Source: Nyssa sinensis
Lineage: Eukaryota; Streptophyta; Magnoliopsida; Cornales; Nyssaceae
Direction: 5' to 3'
Assembly: GCA_008638375.1 (NCBI GenBank)
Contig: CM018035.1
Coordinates: forward strand, 36,205,824-36,269,823
DNA: 64,000 bases
The notes under the pieces are model-generated. The model was given only the letters and a program-made list of their open reading frames with translations, was not told the DNA's origin and made no database searches. Each line of letters begins with the position of its first letter. Position 1 is the stretch's first letter. The translations under genes and the position numbers were made by a program. Positions 45,220-56,442 of this stretch are shown in pieces.

Positions 45220-46041
45220 TCACTGATCAAACAACTCAGGGTACCTAACTCGAACCTCGGCCTCACGCTCCCACGTAGCCTCCTCAACCCCATGGTGGTT
45301 CCAGCGAACCTTGACTAAAGGGATGGTCCTGCCTCGCAAAACCTGGTCCCTCGAGTCCAATATCTCTACGGGTCTCTGGTCATAGGAAGCGTCCCCCTCT
45401 AACTGAAGATCTACCCAGTCAAGTACATGTGAGGGGTCGGGATGGTACTTCCTCAGCATAGATACATGGAAGACGTCATGAACCCCAGATAGCTGTGGTG
45501 GTAAGGCTAGCTTATAAGCCACCTCACCAATTCTCCCAAGTATCTCAAAAGGACCTATAAATCGTGGCGATAGCTTCCCACCGCGCCCAAATCTCCTCAA
45601 ACCTCGTCTGGGAGATACCTTGAGGAACACATGGTCCCCCACCTCAAATGCCAAGGGTCGCCGCCTCCTATCTGCATAACTCCTCTGGCGGCTCTGAGCT
45701 GTCAACAACCGCTGTCTGATCACCTGTATCTTGTCCGTGGTCTCACGAACAATATCAGGTCCCAAGGCAGCTGTCTCTCCCACCTCGGTCCAACATACCG
45801 GGGAGCGGCACGGCCTACCATATAATGCCTCAAATGGTGCCATCTCAATGCTGGACTGGTAGCTGTTGTTGTAGGCAAACTCAACTAAGGCAAGGTGGTC
45901 CTCCCAGCTACCTCTAAAGTCCATGGCACAGGCCCTGAGCATATCCTCCAAGATCTGAATAGTGCGCTCTGACTGGCCATCTGTCTGTGGGTGGAAGGCA
46001 GTACCGAACTGCAGCTGAGTCCCTAAGGCTGTCTGGAAACT
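45220..46041 (-). CDS. pol: C-terminal integrase and chromodomain of T, downstream of an in-frame TAG
   Basis: This is the end of the polyprotein frame, separated from the main pol part by the TAG at 46042-46044 and ending in a TAG just before 45220. The 90 bp before the first Met (45951) remain open and contain the HPQTDGQSER motif, whose Glu is the third residue of the integrase D,D-35-E triad. Then follow 'AYNNSYQSS', the GPF module (FIGPFEILGRIG, residues 131-142 counted from the Met) and 'VFHVSMLRKY'. The C terminus (about 193-243: 'PVEILDSRDQVL', 'VKVRWNHHGVEEATWERE') is a chromodomain, which binds histone marks and guides integration. As the stop separates the third catalytic residue from the other two, integrase from this copy should be inactive unless the stop is read through. 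Confidence 0.9.
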   Translation of the reverse strand, partial: SFQTALGTQLQFGTAFHPQTDGQSERTIQILEDMLRACAMDFRGSWEDHLALVEFAYNNSYQSSIEMAPFEALYGRPCRSPVCWTEVGETAALGPDIVRETTDKIQVIRQRLLTAQSRQRSYADRRRRPLAFEVGDHVFLKVSPRRGLRRFGRGGKLSPRFIGPFEILGRIGEVAYKLALPPQLSGVHDVFHVSMLRKYHPDPSHVLDWVDLQLEGDASYDQRPVEILDSRDQVLRGRTIPLVKVRWNHHGVEEATWEREAEVRVRYPELFDQ

Positions 46042-48840
46042 CTACCAGAACCGTGCAGTGAAACGTGGGTCCCTGTCAGAAACTATGGATACCGGTACCC
46101 CATGTAGTCGTACTATCTCTCGAATGTACAACCTACTGAGGGCATCTGATGAGTCAGTCACTCTGATCGGTAAGAAATGGGCGGACTTCGTCAGTCTGTC
46201 CACAATAACCCAAATCGCATCATGGCCCCTAGGTGACCTCGGAAGACCCATCACGAAATCCATGGTAACGTGCTTCCACTTCCACTCGGCGACCGGTAGT
46301 GGCTGTAGCAAACCTCCAGGCCTCTGGTGCTCAGCCTTCACCTGCTGGCACGTGAGACACCTAGCCACAAACTGTGCCACATCTGCCTTCATCCCAGTCC
46401 ACCAATACTGACGGCGCAGATCATGATACATCTTGGTGCCCCCTAGGTGCACCGCCAAGCGTGAATGGTGGAAATCCCTAAGGACATCAGTCCTAAGAGA
46501 CTCGGGAACGAAGACCCTACCCCTGTATCTCAGACCAAGGTCAGAATGGACTGTCCATCCCTCAAATCCCTCGGGGCTAGCAATCCGTGCCCTGATCTGC
46601 TCGGCCTCAGCATCTAGCAACTGTGCCTCTATAACTCTGGTCAGAAGGGTAGGCTGCACACACAAGCTGAATAGGGTGGCGTGTCCCTCAGACTCGGTAA
46701 GCTCTAAGTCAAACTCCCCAATAACTCCCATCATCTCCCACTCTCTGATGGCTAGGCTGGCTAAGGTGCTCCTCGGCCTCCGACTGAGTGCATCAGCTAC
46801 GACGTTGGCCTTCCCAGGATGGTACTGAAGGTCAAAGTCGTAGTCCTCTAGGTACTCCATCCATCTCCTCTGTCGAAGGTTCAGATCCTTCTGTGTAAAG
46901 ATATACCTGAGGCTCTTGTGATCCGAGAACACCTCAAATCTCACCCCATATAAATAGTGTCGCCAGCTCTTAAGAGCAAAGATGACGGCAGCCAACTCTA
47001 GATCGTGGGTGGGGTAGTTCTTCTCATGGCTCTTCAGCTGGCGAGAACCATAAGCTACTACCCGGCCTTCCTGCATCAATACGCACCCCAGTCCCTCTCG
47101 GGAAGCATCACAGTACACTGTATAGCCCAGGCCTCCCTCGGGGATAATCAGGACGGGAGCTGAAGTCAATCTCCTCTTCAGCTCCTGAAATGACTGCTCA
47201 CAGTCGTCGGTCCACTGAAATCTGACGCCCTTGCGCGTCAGTCGGGTCATCGGTGCGGCAAGGCGGGAAAATCCCTCTACAAAACGGCGGTAGTACCCTG
47301 CTAACCCCAAGAAACTCCGTATCTCAAATACGTTCCTCGGCCTCTCCCAGCTCATAACAGAGTCGACCTTCGAAGGGTCAACAGATACTCCACTCCCAGA
47401 TACTACGTGGCCCAAAAACTGCACCTCCTGGAGCCAGAACTCGCACTTGGAGAGCTTGGCAAACAGCCGGTGCTCTCTCAAGATCTGTAGCACAGTACGT
47501 AAGTGGAAAGCATGCTCACCCTCAGAAGGTGAGTAAATCAGAATATCGTCCACAAATACCACCACGAACTGATCTATGTACTGGCCAAAGACACGGTGCA
47601 TCAAATCCATGAATGCCGCTGGGGCATTCGTCACACCAAATGGCATCACCACGAACTCAAAGTGACCATAGCGAGTGCGGAAGGCTGTCTTCGCTATGTC
47701 CTCCTCTCGCACTCTCAACTGATGATACCCAGACCGAAGATCAATCTTCGAGAAACATCTCGAACCTCTCAACTGATCAAACAAGTCATCGATCCTGGGT
47801 AACGGGTACTTGTTCTTAATAGTCACCCGGTTCAGCCTCCGGTAGTCCACACATAACCGCAACGTCCCGTCCTTCTTCTTCGCAAAGAGTGCTGAGGCAC
47901 CCCAAGGAGAAGTGCTAGGACGGATGAACCCCTTACCCTGAAGGTCAGTCAGCTGCTCTCTCAGCTCTGCTGGAGCCATGCGGTATGGTGGAATAGATAT
48001 GGGTACAGTACCGGGGATAAGCTCAATGGTAAACTCCACCTCCCGCCTCGGGGGTAAACTAGTCAAACTGTCGGGAAACACGTCAGGAAACTCCTCTACC
48101 ACTGGTGGTAATACAACCCCTGTAGCCTCACTATCCCCTGCAATCATACTAGCCAACATATAGCTATGGGCTCCCCAACTCCTAGAGTCGTACAAGGGTG
48201 GTACTAAGAAGTCCCCACGATCTCCCGTGAAATAAAAGCAATCCCCCTCAGGGGTACACACTGTAACTCTCCCCCTGAAACAATCGATGCTAGCCCGGAA
48301 GGTAAACAGCCAATCCATACCCAAGATAATGTCGAAGCTAGTCATATCAAGCACAATAAAATCAAAGCAGAGAGTACGGTCAGCTATCTCAAGTGAACAA
48401 CCCCTACAAATCCTGGTCAGTGTCACACTACCCCCAACAGGAGTATCAACACGTAGCGGTGGATATAACCGGTCTATAGTCAACCCCAATGTCATGGCAA
48501 ATGCAGTGGATATGAAAGAATGCGATGCACCAGAATCTATCAACACGCTAGCCCATGAACTGAACATAAGAAAGATACCTCGCACTACTGATGGCCCAGC
48601 AGTAGAAGCCTCTGGGGTAGTGACTGCGTATACCCTGCCCTGTACAGTCTGACCCTGTCTGCCTCCCCCTCTCTGCCCCTGCTGTCCTCCCCCTCTCGGG
48701 GCTGGAGCTCTAACACTCAATGCAGAAGATGCTGGCTGATAGTAAGGTGCTGGGGGTCTATAACCTGACTGTGTCTGGGGTAAAGGCACCTGGGTGGGCT
48801 GGAAATAGTGGGACCTCGAGGCGCTCTGGGAAGTCTGCCC
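46042..48840 (-). CDS. pol: Pol of T: protease, reverse transcriptase, RNase H, integrase N-terminal and core part
   Basis: The frame continues from gag after the TAG at 48841-48843. Residues are counted from codon 48787-48789. An aspartic protease has DSGASHSF with the catalytic Asp at 85. Reverse transcriptase: '[12 protein letters not shown]' (306-317), Asp350 in '[12 protein letters not shown]' and the active-site FVDD at 412-415. RNase H: Asp561, Glu598, Asp623 and Asp666 in 'VADALSRR'. Integrase: zinc-binding His near 774-781 and Cys811/Cys814, then catalytic Asp844 ('MDFVMGLP') and Asp905 ('VSDRDPRF'). All RT and RNase H catalytic residues are present. The frame ends at TAG 46042-46044 inside the integrase core. 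The plus-strand frames over this region are antisense shadows. Confidence 0.95.
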   Translation of the reverse strand, partial: GQTSQSASRSHYFQPTQVPLPQTQSGYRPPAPYYQPASSALSVRAPAPRGGGQQGQRGGGRQGQTVQGRVYAVTTPEASTAGPSVVRGIFLMFSSWASVLIDSGASHSFISTAFAMTLGLTIDRLYPPLRVDTPVGGSVTLTRICRGCSLEIADRTLCFDFIVLDMTSFDIILGMDWLFTFRASIDCFRGRVTVCTPEGDCFYFTGDRGDFLVPPLYDSRSWGAHSYMLASMIAGDSEATGVVLPPVVEEFPDVFPDSLTSLPPRREVEFTIELIPGTVPISIPPYRMAPAELREQLTDLQGKGFIRPSTSPWGASALFAKKKDGTLRLCVDYRRLNRVTIKNKYPLPRIDDLFDQLRGSRCFSKIDLRSGYHQLRVREEDIAKTAFRTRYGHFEFVVMPFGVTNAPAAFMDLMHRVFGQYIDQFVVVFVDDILIYSPSEGEHAFHLRTVLQILREHRLFAKLSKCEFWLQEVQFLGHVVSGSGVSVDPSKVDSVMSWERPRNVFEIRSFLGLAGYYRRFVEGFSRLAAPMTRLTRKGVRFQWTDDCEQSFQELKRRLTSAPVLIIPEGGLGYTVYCDASREGLGCVLMQEGRVVAYGSRQLKSHEKNYPTHDLELAAVIFALKSWRHYLYGVRFEVFSDHKSLRYIFTQKDLNLRQRRWMEYLEDYDFDLQYHPGKANVVADALSRRPRSTLASLAIREWEMMGVIGEFDLELTESEGHATLFSLCVQPTLLTRVIEAQLLDAEAEQIRARIASPEGFEGWTVHSDLGLRYRGRVFVPESLRTDVLRDFHHSRLAVHLGGTKMYHDLRRQYWWTGMKADVAQFVARCLTCQQVKAEHQRPGGLLQPLPVAEWKWKHVTMDFVMGLPRSPRGHDAIWVIVDRLTKSAHFLPIRVTDSSDALSRLYIREIVRLHGVPVSIVSDRDPRFTARFW

Positions 48841-50148
48841 CTAAGGACAGTGGGCCTTGACATGGCCCGGCTGATGACATGTATAGCACACTGGTGTGGC
48901 CCTCCAGGCCTGACTCTGAGACTGGGATGGAAGTGGTAGCTGGCTCGGTCCTGTCCCTGATCCCTGACTAGGATCTCTCTGTGGGCAATCAGCCATCCTG
49001 TGGCCAGGCTGTCCACACTGGTAGCATGTGATGGTCAGCTGTGGTGCCCCTCCTCGAGGAGTAGTAGACATAGTGGGCTGGGGTGCTAAAAGCTGCATGG
49101 GTCTCTGGGATGTAGATGGAGAAGAGGTACCGCCTCGGAACCTCTTCGGCGGTCTCCTACTAGAATGAGCTGGGACGGTCACGGTAGGCTGAGCTGGTGT
49201 AAGTGCTAGTGCTGTGGCTGGCCTGGTCTGAGTCCGGGACTCCCTAATCCCTCTGAGAGCTGTCAACTCCCTCTCTACCCTCGTGGCCCTGATCACAGCC
49301 TCCTCGTAAGTGTCAATGATGTGACCCGCCAGTCTATCCCTGATAGAGGTCTTCAGCCCCTCTAGAAAATGATAAACTCTCAGCTCCTCTACCCCAATAA
49401 TGTGCGGGGCAAACCTGCCCAATGCGGTAAACTGGGACTCATACTGTGTCACGGTCATGTCCCTCTGTAGTAAGGTCTCAAACTCTCTCCTGAACCCGAC
49501 CCTAGCAGTCGCTGGAAAGTAGTGGTCATTGAACATGGCCACAAATGCATCCCGCCCCTCTCCGAACCTGCTAATCCTGCCGGCAGATACCTTCCACCAC
49601 TGGCTCGCTAGCCCTGTAAACTGGAAGGTGGCACATCGTATCCTCAGGTGTGGCTCAACAATCCCTAGTGAGTCCAGGATCCTCACAATCTGATCCAACC
49701 ACTCCTCGGCCACCAAAGGATCAGGCTGTCCTGCAAATGACGGTGGCCTCATACGCTGAAACGCCTTCATGACGAAGGTGTCTCTGGTCTCCCCACCGGC
49801 CGCTCTGGCCGCGGCACCGGCAGCCCTGGCCTCGGCCTCAGTAGCTCTGGCCTCAGCCTCAGTGGTCCTGGCCTCCTGCATGGCACGGAAGCACTCCTGT
49901 ATAATGGTCGCCACATCCCTGGCGCCAATAGTCTGCCCCACCTCCTCCACAGGGGCTGGAGCAACATCCTCCTCAGCTGTACTATGCTCAGGAACGTCAG
50001 CTGGGGCAACTACCTCCTCAACCACGTCAGGAATAGGGGCAGCAGCTCTGGGTCTGCCACGACGAGGCTGGGCGGCACCTCGAGGCGCACCCCTACCCCT
50101 ACCCCCTCTGGGTGGTCTGCCTCTCGTAGGAGCTCGTCTAGGAGGCAT
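48841..50148 (-). CDS. gag: Gag of T, nucleocapsid polyprotein
   Basis: I start at the ATG at 50146-50148 (MPPRRAPTRGR); the same frame is open 21 codons further, but the arginine/glycine-rich start is typical. The product is 435 residues. Order: basic Arg/Gly/Pro-rich N terminus (1-40), acidic linker, alanine/glutamate repeats of the TEAEARA type that may form a coiled coil (about 94-118), gag core with 'FAGQPDP', 'FTGLASQWW' and 'YFPATAR' (about 130-290), then zinc knuckles CYQCGQPGHRMADC (375-388) and CYTCHQPGHVKAHC (421-434), both CX2CX4HX4C. It assembles the particle and packages element RNA. A TAG follows one codon after the second knuckle, and pol continues in the same frame. Confidence 0.93.
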   Translation of the reverse strand: MPPRRAPTRGRPPRGGRGRGAPRGAAQPRRGRPRAAAPIPDVVEEVVAPADVPEHSTAEEDVAPAPVEEVGQTIGARDVATIIQECFRAMQEARTTEAEARATEAEARAAGAAARAAGGETRDTFVMKAFQRMRPPSFAGQPDPLVAEEWLDQIVRILDSLGIVEPHLRIRCATFQFTGLASQWWKVSAGRISRFGEGRDAFVAMFNDHYFPATARVGFRREFETLLQRDMTVTQYESQFTALGRFAPHIIGVEELRVYHFLEGLKTSIRDRLAGHIIDTYEEAVIRATRVERELTALRGIRESRTQTRPATALALTPAQPTVTVPAHSSRRPPKRFRGGTSSPSTSQRPMQLLAPQPTMSTTPRGGAPQLTITCYQCGQPGHRMADCPQRDPSQGSGTGPSQLPLPSQSQSQAWRATPVCYTCHQPGHVKAHCP

Positions 50149-50346
50149 ATCTACAAGTTCAAAAGAAAAATTCAATATCATTTTTTTTTTCACGTAGTCA
50201 CAATAAGGCATGCATTAAGACACATAATCACGTAGCACATAAGATCCTATCACATGCTGCTAACAGTTCACACTAAGTCTCATTCTCTTCTTTAGGGTCT
50301 CATGGTGTTAAACAACACCCCACAGTCTCTAGGTATTCGAACCTAT

Positions 50347-50358
50347 GCTCTGATACCA
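50347..50358 (-). other. Primer binding site of T, initiator tRNA-Met type
   Basis: On the minus strand it reads TGGTATCAGAGC, starting three bases inside the 5' LTR boundary (50362). It is the complement of the 3' end of plant initiator tRNA-Met, where minus-strand DNA synthesis starts. The following leader (50149-50346) holds no ORF. Confidence 0.93.
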
Positions 50359-50361
50359 CGT

Positions 50362-52834
50362 TGTCACGCCCCGAATTCCCGACGGACCCGGGACGCGACT
50401 GACGAGACAGAAAGTAAAATAAATAAAAGGACAGAAGTAATTAAATTCAACAAACATGCATCCATCATCATCCATACATAAAGTAACATCGAATACATTG
50501 TTCATCAGTCATTCGGGCTTAAGCCCTTACATAACAAAATACAAGTCTCATGGATCACAAATACATCACGTGCTTCGCCCTCTCAGGGCATCACTAAGTC
50601 TCATGTGGCTGGAGGATCCTCATCTGAAAATGTTGCCCACGAATGGGTCAGCACAACTGCTGGTATGATGAAATGCTAATGCCAGAAATAAAGCTAAGGC
50701 GTGGCATGTGCAAAGTGTACATTTATTTCTAAATGACATTCAAACATCGCAATAATATATATATGAATGGTATGCATGACACACCCATGCACAACTCTAT
50801 GCCACACCCATGTCTCATTTACGGGTACTCCCCGATGGCACGAAGTACCAATGCAATGGCCAATTTTGGGTTTTTCACCACAGGATCTACACCCTCATAA
50901 TGCAAAGCACCATGTGCTTACCCACGCCATGTTCTCAAAGAATTCATCATATGCCAATATGCCAATGCAATCTCAATGAACATGAATCTCAATAATATAA
51001 TATGCTCGGACAATAAGAAATAAATCACTAGTCAGTTTCATATACATGCATATCTCATATGTTCGTACATCATGATTCGTGTTCTTCACTTTATTAACTT
51101 ACAAGTAACACATAACATGTGAACAACCAATTCCAAGTAAACAGGTAAACACATTACAGATAAACACATACAGCATTCCAGTCATTCACAAATATTCCTA
51201 ACTTAACTTCATTTCTAACACTAGCAAAACACCATACCTGATGGGTTGGTATCAACCCTAGAAGATCGTGAACTATATGTAACTGAACCGACGGATGAAA
51301 ATGTAGAGGATCAGATCGCCCTCTCCTGTCCTGTCAATGTCCCTAAAAGTAGAAATTACAACTCAGTCTATTGTTACTTGAATCTATGCTATTCATCAAA
51401 TTTTATGTCTTTAATTCATAAGTTTCTATTCTGCTAAATTAAACTCTACCATTGGTTTTAGAACTTTTAAGAAAATAAGTCTAGGTTCTCGTAGAACTCA
51501 ATTCGGACACCAGGGTTGAAAAGGGCAAAACAGTCATTTTGCACTTTACACGTGTCCTTACATTTCGTGACCTCTTTTCACAATTCGGACTTCACGGTTG
51601 AGTCCGGAATGTTCGAGATAATAAAATTTCACTATTTGTTTACCTAATTCGGAGTTCGTCTGACAGTGTTTCAAGTTAGGGGCATTTTGGTAATTTTAAG
51701 GGTTACTACGGGTCTTTTATTTTTCGGGACCCCGTCTCGTAAAACGGACCTCACCATTGGTCTCGAAATGGTCGAGATAGTCAAAATACACTAATGACTT
51801 GTCCCATTTGGACTCCGGGATGTTTTTGAATATTTAATTATTTAAATTAATTTAATTAATTAATTAATTAATTAATTAATTTAATTAATAATTTATTAAT
51901 ATTTTATTCATGAGGGTCAGAACATAATTACCCAAAAGTCTTGGGTCAAATTCTAATTTCTTAAAGGCTAAGGGGTCAAAATATAATTATTAAAAGTCTT
52001 GGGGTTCAAAATAGAAATAACCTAAACTTTGGTTTGAACCAGGGGGTTTTTAAACCAAAACCCTAAACCGGTTTAAAGTTCACTGAACCGACCGGTTCAG
52101 CCCCTTCCCCTTCTAACCCGGTCCAAATCAGGTTTTTTTATTTTTTTATTTTTATTTTTATTTTTTTTTATTTTATTTCATTTTTTTTTCTTTTAAACGG
52201 TGAGCCGACACGTGGCAGGGGCGGTCCACGCCCGCCCCGAACCGGACCCGAACCGACCCGGACCCGACCCGGACCCGGACAGACCCCCTTCTCCCCCCCG
52301 TTTTTCCGGCGGAGCTCCGGTCACCCTCTCCGGCGCCGGTGACCGGATTTTCAGAAAATCAAGTTTTTAAACTTGATTTTCTTCGTGTTTTCGAAGCCCC
52401 TTTCGATCCCAACTTGTTCTAAAACATTTTTGGAGCTTTTTAATATCGTTTTGAAGCTTCCAATCACAACGAAAAACCAGATCTCCCCCCCATGGTCGTG
52501 ACCTGCACCTCCTTCTTTCTCCCTCATTTTTCAACCGTTTTCTATCATTTTTGTTGCGTTTTAATCCTTACATGATGCTCTACAAGGTTCTACAATTTAA
52601 ATCAACTGAAATGCTCTAAAAAAATTTGAAACAGAAGTGACCCACTTACAAATTTTCTTGGCCGTTTCTCTCTCTAGCCGTGCCTTCCTTCTCCCTCTTG
52701 CTCCGAGCTCGAACCAGGTCTCTAACTCTCCTTCAGAGCTCTGTTTCTCTCCCTCTTTTCTGCTTCTTTCCTTCTCTTCTTTCCCACCCGAGAATACTCC
52801 CCTTTTTCCTTCACTCTCTCTCTCTCTCTCTATA

Positions 52835-52876
<42 letters not shown>

Positions 52877-53256
52877 AGACCAACCACTCTCTGCTGATTC
52901 TGCACCCCCCCACTCCCTGAATTCTACTCACACACACAACCTCACCCCATACCCCTTTGAGTGTGTAACACTCAAGGTCACACACACACACACAACCGGC
53001 ACACACACATGCACACACTGTTCTACACCCATATATATATATATTCACTTTTAAATATACACTCACAGGTACACACATATATTAAATAAATACCTTAAAT
53101 TTATACATATATAGATATACACATATATATATACATATATACATACATCCAATAATTATTATAATAATAATAGTAATAATAATAATAATAATAAAATAAT
53201 TAATTAACAATTGCAAGAATAAATAATAATAAAAAAAAAAATTTCATGTTATAACA
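50362..53256 (-). repeat. 5' LTR of T, 2895 bp
   Basis: Same ends as the 3' LTR and near-identical sequence; length differences lie in the AATT tract (about 51836-51890), (CT)n at 52814-52874, the TA runs and the AAT run near 53160-53192. It drives transcription leftward into gag. Identical short frames in both LTRs (such as 51246-51437 and 43151-43342) simply reflect LTR identity. Confidence 0.97.
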
Positions 53257-56200
53257 GGAAAACCCAGGTCTGAATCGACCATGACAGTATAGGATTTTGA
53301 GCATCGGGACTCAAAATAGACCCAGAGGGGGGGTCCCAAAGACATACCTGAGCAATCACAGAACTCACTATAGCCCCTCGAAATTGGAAATGAAGCTACG
53401 GGTTTAAAATTCAATCCGTCAAAATACACGACCAAACTGAAAATATAGAACGGGGACTTGAACCCCATGACTTTTAGGGCACGATGCAACAAGTTTCATG
53501 AAAAATGGACCTAAAATGAGGGTGCTAGAACGAGTTGCAGGTCACGGTTATCATCTTGAAAACAGACCACTTAGAGTTTGATTCGAAGCTTGAAATGCAT
53601 GTTAGATTAATGGTATGATATGCAGAAACTGTTTTGTATTGAAAACAGTGAATAACCGGGCTCAAAGTATCACGAAATTGAAAAGAAATTTTTTTGAAAA
53701 TTAGGGCTACAGTAACCTTAGAGTTGGGGACGATGAACAGTGCCGGGTATCGGGTCGGGCCCCGACCCGACTAAAAACTGGTGAACCGTTTAAAATGAAA
53801 CTGTGTCGTTTTGAACCTGAATTAATTTAAATTAAACCTTAGGGCTGACGTCATCATGACGTCAGCACTGTAATAGAACCGGTTAGAACCGGACTGGACC
53901 GGACAGGTTGCCTTTGATATGAACTGAACCCTCTAATTTAGTTTAAGACTTTTGAATAATTACAAACTGACCCCGACTGTTTAACAAAATTCCCCTATGG
54001 CACAGATTTTGAGATTTTTATGCAATTATACCCCTGGAAAATTAATAAAAATAATAAAATAATTATTTAATTATTTTGTTAAAAGAGAATAATTACCATA
54101 TTGCCCCTGGACCTTAATAAGGTCAAACAGAGTCCAAATTTAATAATTAAATAGTGCAATCTTACTATTTCGGGCATTCCAGACTCAACGGCGGAGTCCG
54201 AATTGTGAAAAAAAGTCCCGAAAAATAAAGACACGTAAAGGATAAAATAACCAAAATACTCCGGTGTCCAATCAAGGCAAGCCATATATGTATTCCTACT
54301 ATCTTGGACCTTCTAAGTCCAATGGTGAGGTCTACGACATGAGAAGAGGTCCCAAAAAATTGAGACTCGTAAAAATGCCAAAATGACCAAATTATCCCTA
54401 GTACCCTAAAGCCAAATTGAAACTAGAGAAAGCCTAAACTGACTTTCTTCGACTCTCTGGACTCAATAATAGAGTCTATTCGACCAAAAGAAGTGTCTAA
54501 AATAAAAAGACATAAAATTTGATGAATAGCATCTGTCAGATGACTATGGACTGAAATATTGCCGAAGTATTAAACTCAGGCAAGTACGAAGAAATAAAGT
54601 ATGAAAAGACACGACCCGTTAACATGTGAAGTAAATAACTTTAAATCAAAGTTAATGGAGCTACCAGAAGAGTATAGGTTGAAATGAATTAAATTTCTAA
54701 CATAATAAATTGTGTCGTTGGTTAGGAGTATGAGTTAAATCGGTTAGGATGAAATACGATTGAAGCATAAGTTAAGAAACATCGATAGATGATATTGCAG
54801 TGAATGTGAAGTTAATGAGACTGTTTATGAATTGTTCTTAGGAATTACAGAGGAAGTGGGAAAGCGCACTTTAGCACTAACCCTAAAGGACCGAGGTGAG
54901 TAACCCTGTATTTGAACTGGAGATTTAACTCCATATATTTGAAGAAGTTTTAAGTTCAAGTAATTGCAGCCTTTGAATATCAAATTCAGTCTTTATATGA
55001 TTTCGTTCTTTTAAAATATTTTGTTATGACATGCTTGATGAATGTTTTATATTCAGCTCTTTTCTTGAAAATATTTAGCATGTCTAAATCAAATGCAAAT
55101 CTCTTTAAAAATTCTAAATTTAATTATCACATGTATTTGAAGCTCTATTGTAGAAGTTATACATTTCATGTTTTAAATACTCATGAACGTATCTATTGAA
55201 AAAGTCATGTGATAAATGTTTTACAAGATAAACAATACTAAGTAACCACCACATGTGACGTTGAAATCCTTCAGGATTCAACTATGACACGAATAAATGC
55301 CCGGTAGAAAGATCTAATCCCCCAGGCAAATGAGATATCTCCATTGTAGCATTGCAGTAAAACGGGAGTCTGGTTCGAAACAGATTCCACCTAATTAAAG
55401 AGAAAAGATGACAAGTGATTTTGAAAATGAAAGCAGGTTTTACCCTCATTTTCAAAATACATATTTATGTGTTTTAAAGTTATATACTTTATTAACGAAG
55501 TACGAGTTTAGTTTGAACACTTTAATTGTTTCAAAGCTATCTGTTTATGAAATACATATGTTTCGAGTTTTATATACTCTATTTAAGGATGACATGTTAT
55601 GTTATATGTTTTGAAGTTCATAAGTATAAGCATAGCTTGAATGTTTTAAATGTTTCAAGCCATCCGTTTTGAGAATGCATATATTCTGTGTTCTAAATTG
55701 TACGAACAATTGGTAATGAATATTTTATAAACTCTCAAGTGATAAACCACTACCAGTTGAAAACCCCATGACGAATGCAAGAATTACTCACAAGCTTAGA
55801 TTAGCTTACCCGGACTTTGTTCGGATCCCCCTTTCAGGTAAATGACAAAAGGCAGTTTTTGATTTGAAGACGAAGACAATGGATCTGCCATTTTGAGAAG
55901 TTGTACTTAAGTAGTTTCCTTATGAAGCCATGTGAATTTTTAGTACAAACTCCTGTAGTAGTAGACAGTGCAAAATATGTATTAAGCCCTCAGGGCAGTG
56001 ATATGTAATATTATAAAGTCTTTAAGTTTTTAGATATGCTCTGAATGTATGATTATACATGTATACCGAAATGTGAAGAGCGGCAGTACCGGACGGATGT
56101 GCAAATTTTAAATAAGAAAGAAAAGAAAAAAGTTTTTCACGCTTCCGCAACCACTTGAAACACATCTATTCGATACCGCTGCAAATGCGAGCCTTCGCCC

Positions 56201-56442
56201 AAGGGTCCTCGGGCCTGAGGGTAGCGGTCGCGATGCGAAATCCGCAGAGGGTGGGTTTCGGGTCGTGACAATATACTTGTAAACACACAACATAAATATA
56301 TATTAAAATATACATATTTGTATATTTTCCGACCCTCGGTCCTTTTGTAGTAAATTTTAACTACTGTTTCAAATCTCGTAGAGCGAGCCAGTTTGCTCTA
56401 GTATTTTATAACCTAAATTAAGCTATAAATTTTAAATCTCGA

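Larger units (their letters stand above)
42267..53256 (-). mobile_element. Retrotransposon T: near-intact Tekay/Del-type chromovirus, 10,990 bp
   Basis: Complete structure: perfect 5-bp duplication GGAAA at 42262-42266 and 53257-53261, two LTRs of about 2.89 kb starting TG and ending CA, primer site 50347-50358, one gag-pol frame, polypurine tract 45155-45166. The domain order gag, protease, RT, RNase H, integrase and a C-terminal chromodomain, with very long LTRs and an initiator-Met primer site, places it in the chromodomain-bearing Ty3/gypsy clade usually called Tekay or Del. The chromodomain directs integration toward heterochromatin in this clade, which suits the surroundings. The LTRs differ by about five substitutions plus microsatellite length changes, so it inserted recently. 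Two in-frame TAG codons interrupt the polyprotein. Confidence 0.97.
41241..56270 (+). mobile_element. Solo LTR S4 (about 4035 bp), TSD ATATA, containing retrotransposon T
   Basis: It starts TGTAATACCCCGACCTAAAA and ends GGGTTTCGGGTCGTGACA. The duplication ATATA lies at 41236-41240 and 56271-56275, with empty sites in the sister LTRs near 14948 and 35758. Removing T and its duplication leaves about 4035 bp at 41241-42266 plus 53257-56270. The 3' half resembles the TRG LTR read in the opposite direction (for example ATTATAAAGTCTTTAAG and the GAGCGGCAGTACCGGACGG end), so S4 is a diverged relative of TRG inserted in opposite orientation. Features are (GT)n at about 41719-41742, hairpin AGTGACTAAGGTCACT at 41844-41859, AAGGTAAGAATG near 42078, GAGGTGAGTAAC near 54895 and CTTTCAG at 55831-55837. 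Confidence 0.9.
22189..56442 (-). mobile_element. TRG-B: gag-only LTR retrotransposon carrying nested insertions
   Basis: Components in element order (minus strand) are the 5' LTR 37711-56442, primer site 37697-37708, gag remnant 36117-37208, polypurine tract 35975-35987 and 3' LTR 22189-35974. After removing the CACTA element, S1b and S4 (with T inside S4), each LTR is about 3.7-3.8 kb and the internal region about 1.74 kb. The 5' LTR has lost about 54 bp beside the primer site and its far end. The element sits inside D. A deletion at the right junction removed the LTR end and about 90 bp of D, so no target duplication is left. Confidence 0.78.
37711..56442 (-). mobile_element. 5' LTR of TRG-B, truncated at both ends, carrying S4 and T
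   Basis: The first bases (CCGGCCTGGGGCCGTCGGGT) correspond to TRG-A position 21231, so about 54 bp beside the primer site are missing. The sequence runs collinearly with the left LTR to 41240, is interrupted by S4 (41241-56270), and resumes at 56271-56442 (ATACTTGTAAACACACAACA ... TTTAAATCTCGATA). It then stops about 40 bp before the expected TATTACA end and joins element D sequence. Confidence 0.82.

Noticed and set aside
44491..45223. Arg/Glu-rich or Ile-rich frames in T's LTR
   Set aside because: They come from (CT)n, (TA)n and (AAT)n tracts and are duplicated in the other LTR (52597-53078).
46058..48652. Plus-strand ORFs of 61-131 codons over T's pol gene
   Set aside because: They are antisense shadows of a long minus-strand frame with clear RT, RNase H and integrase motifs.
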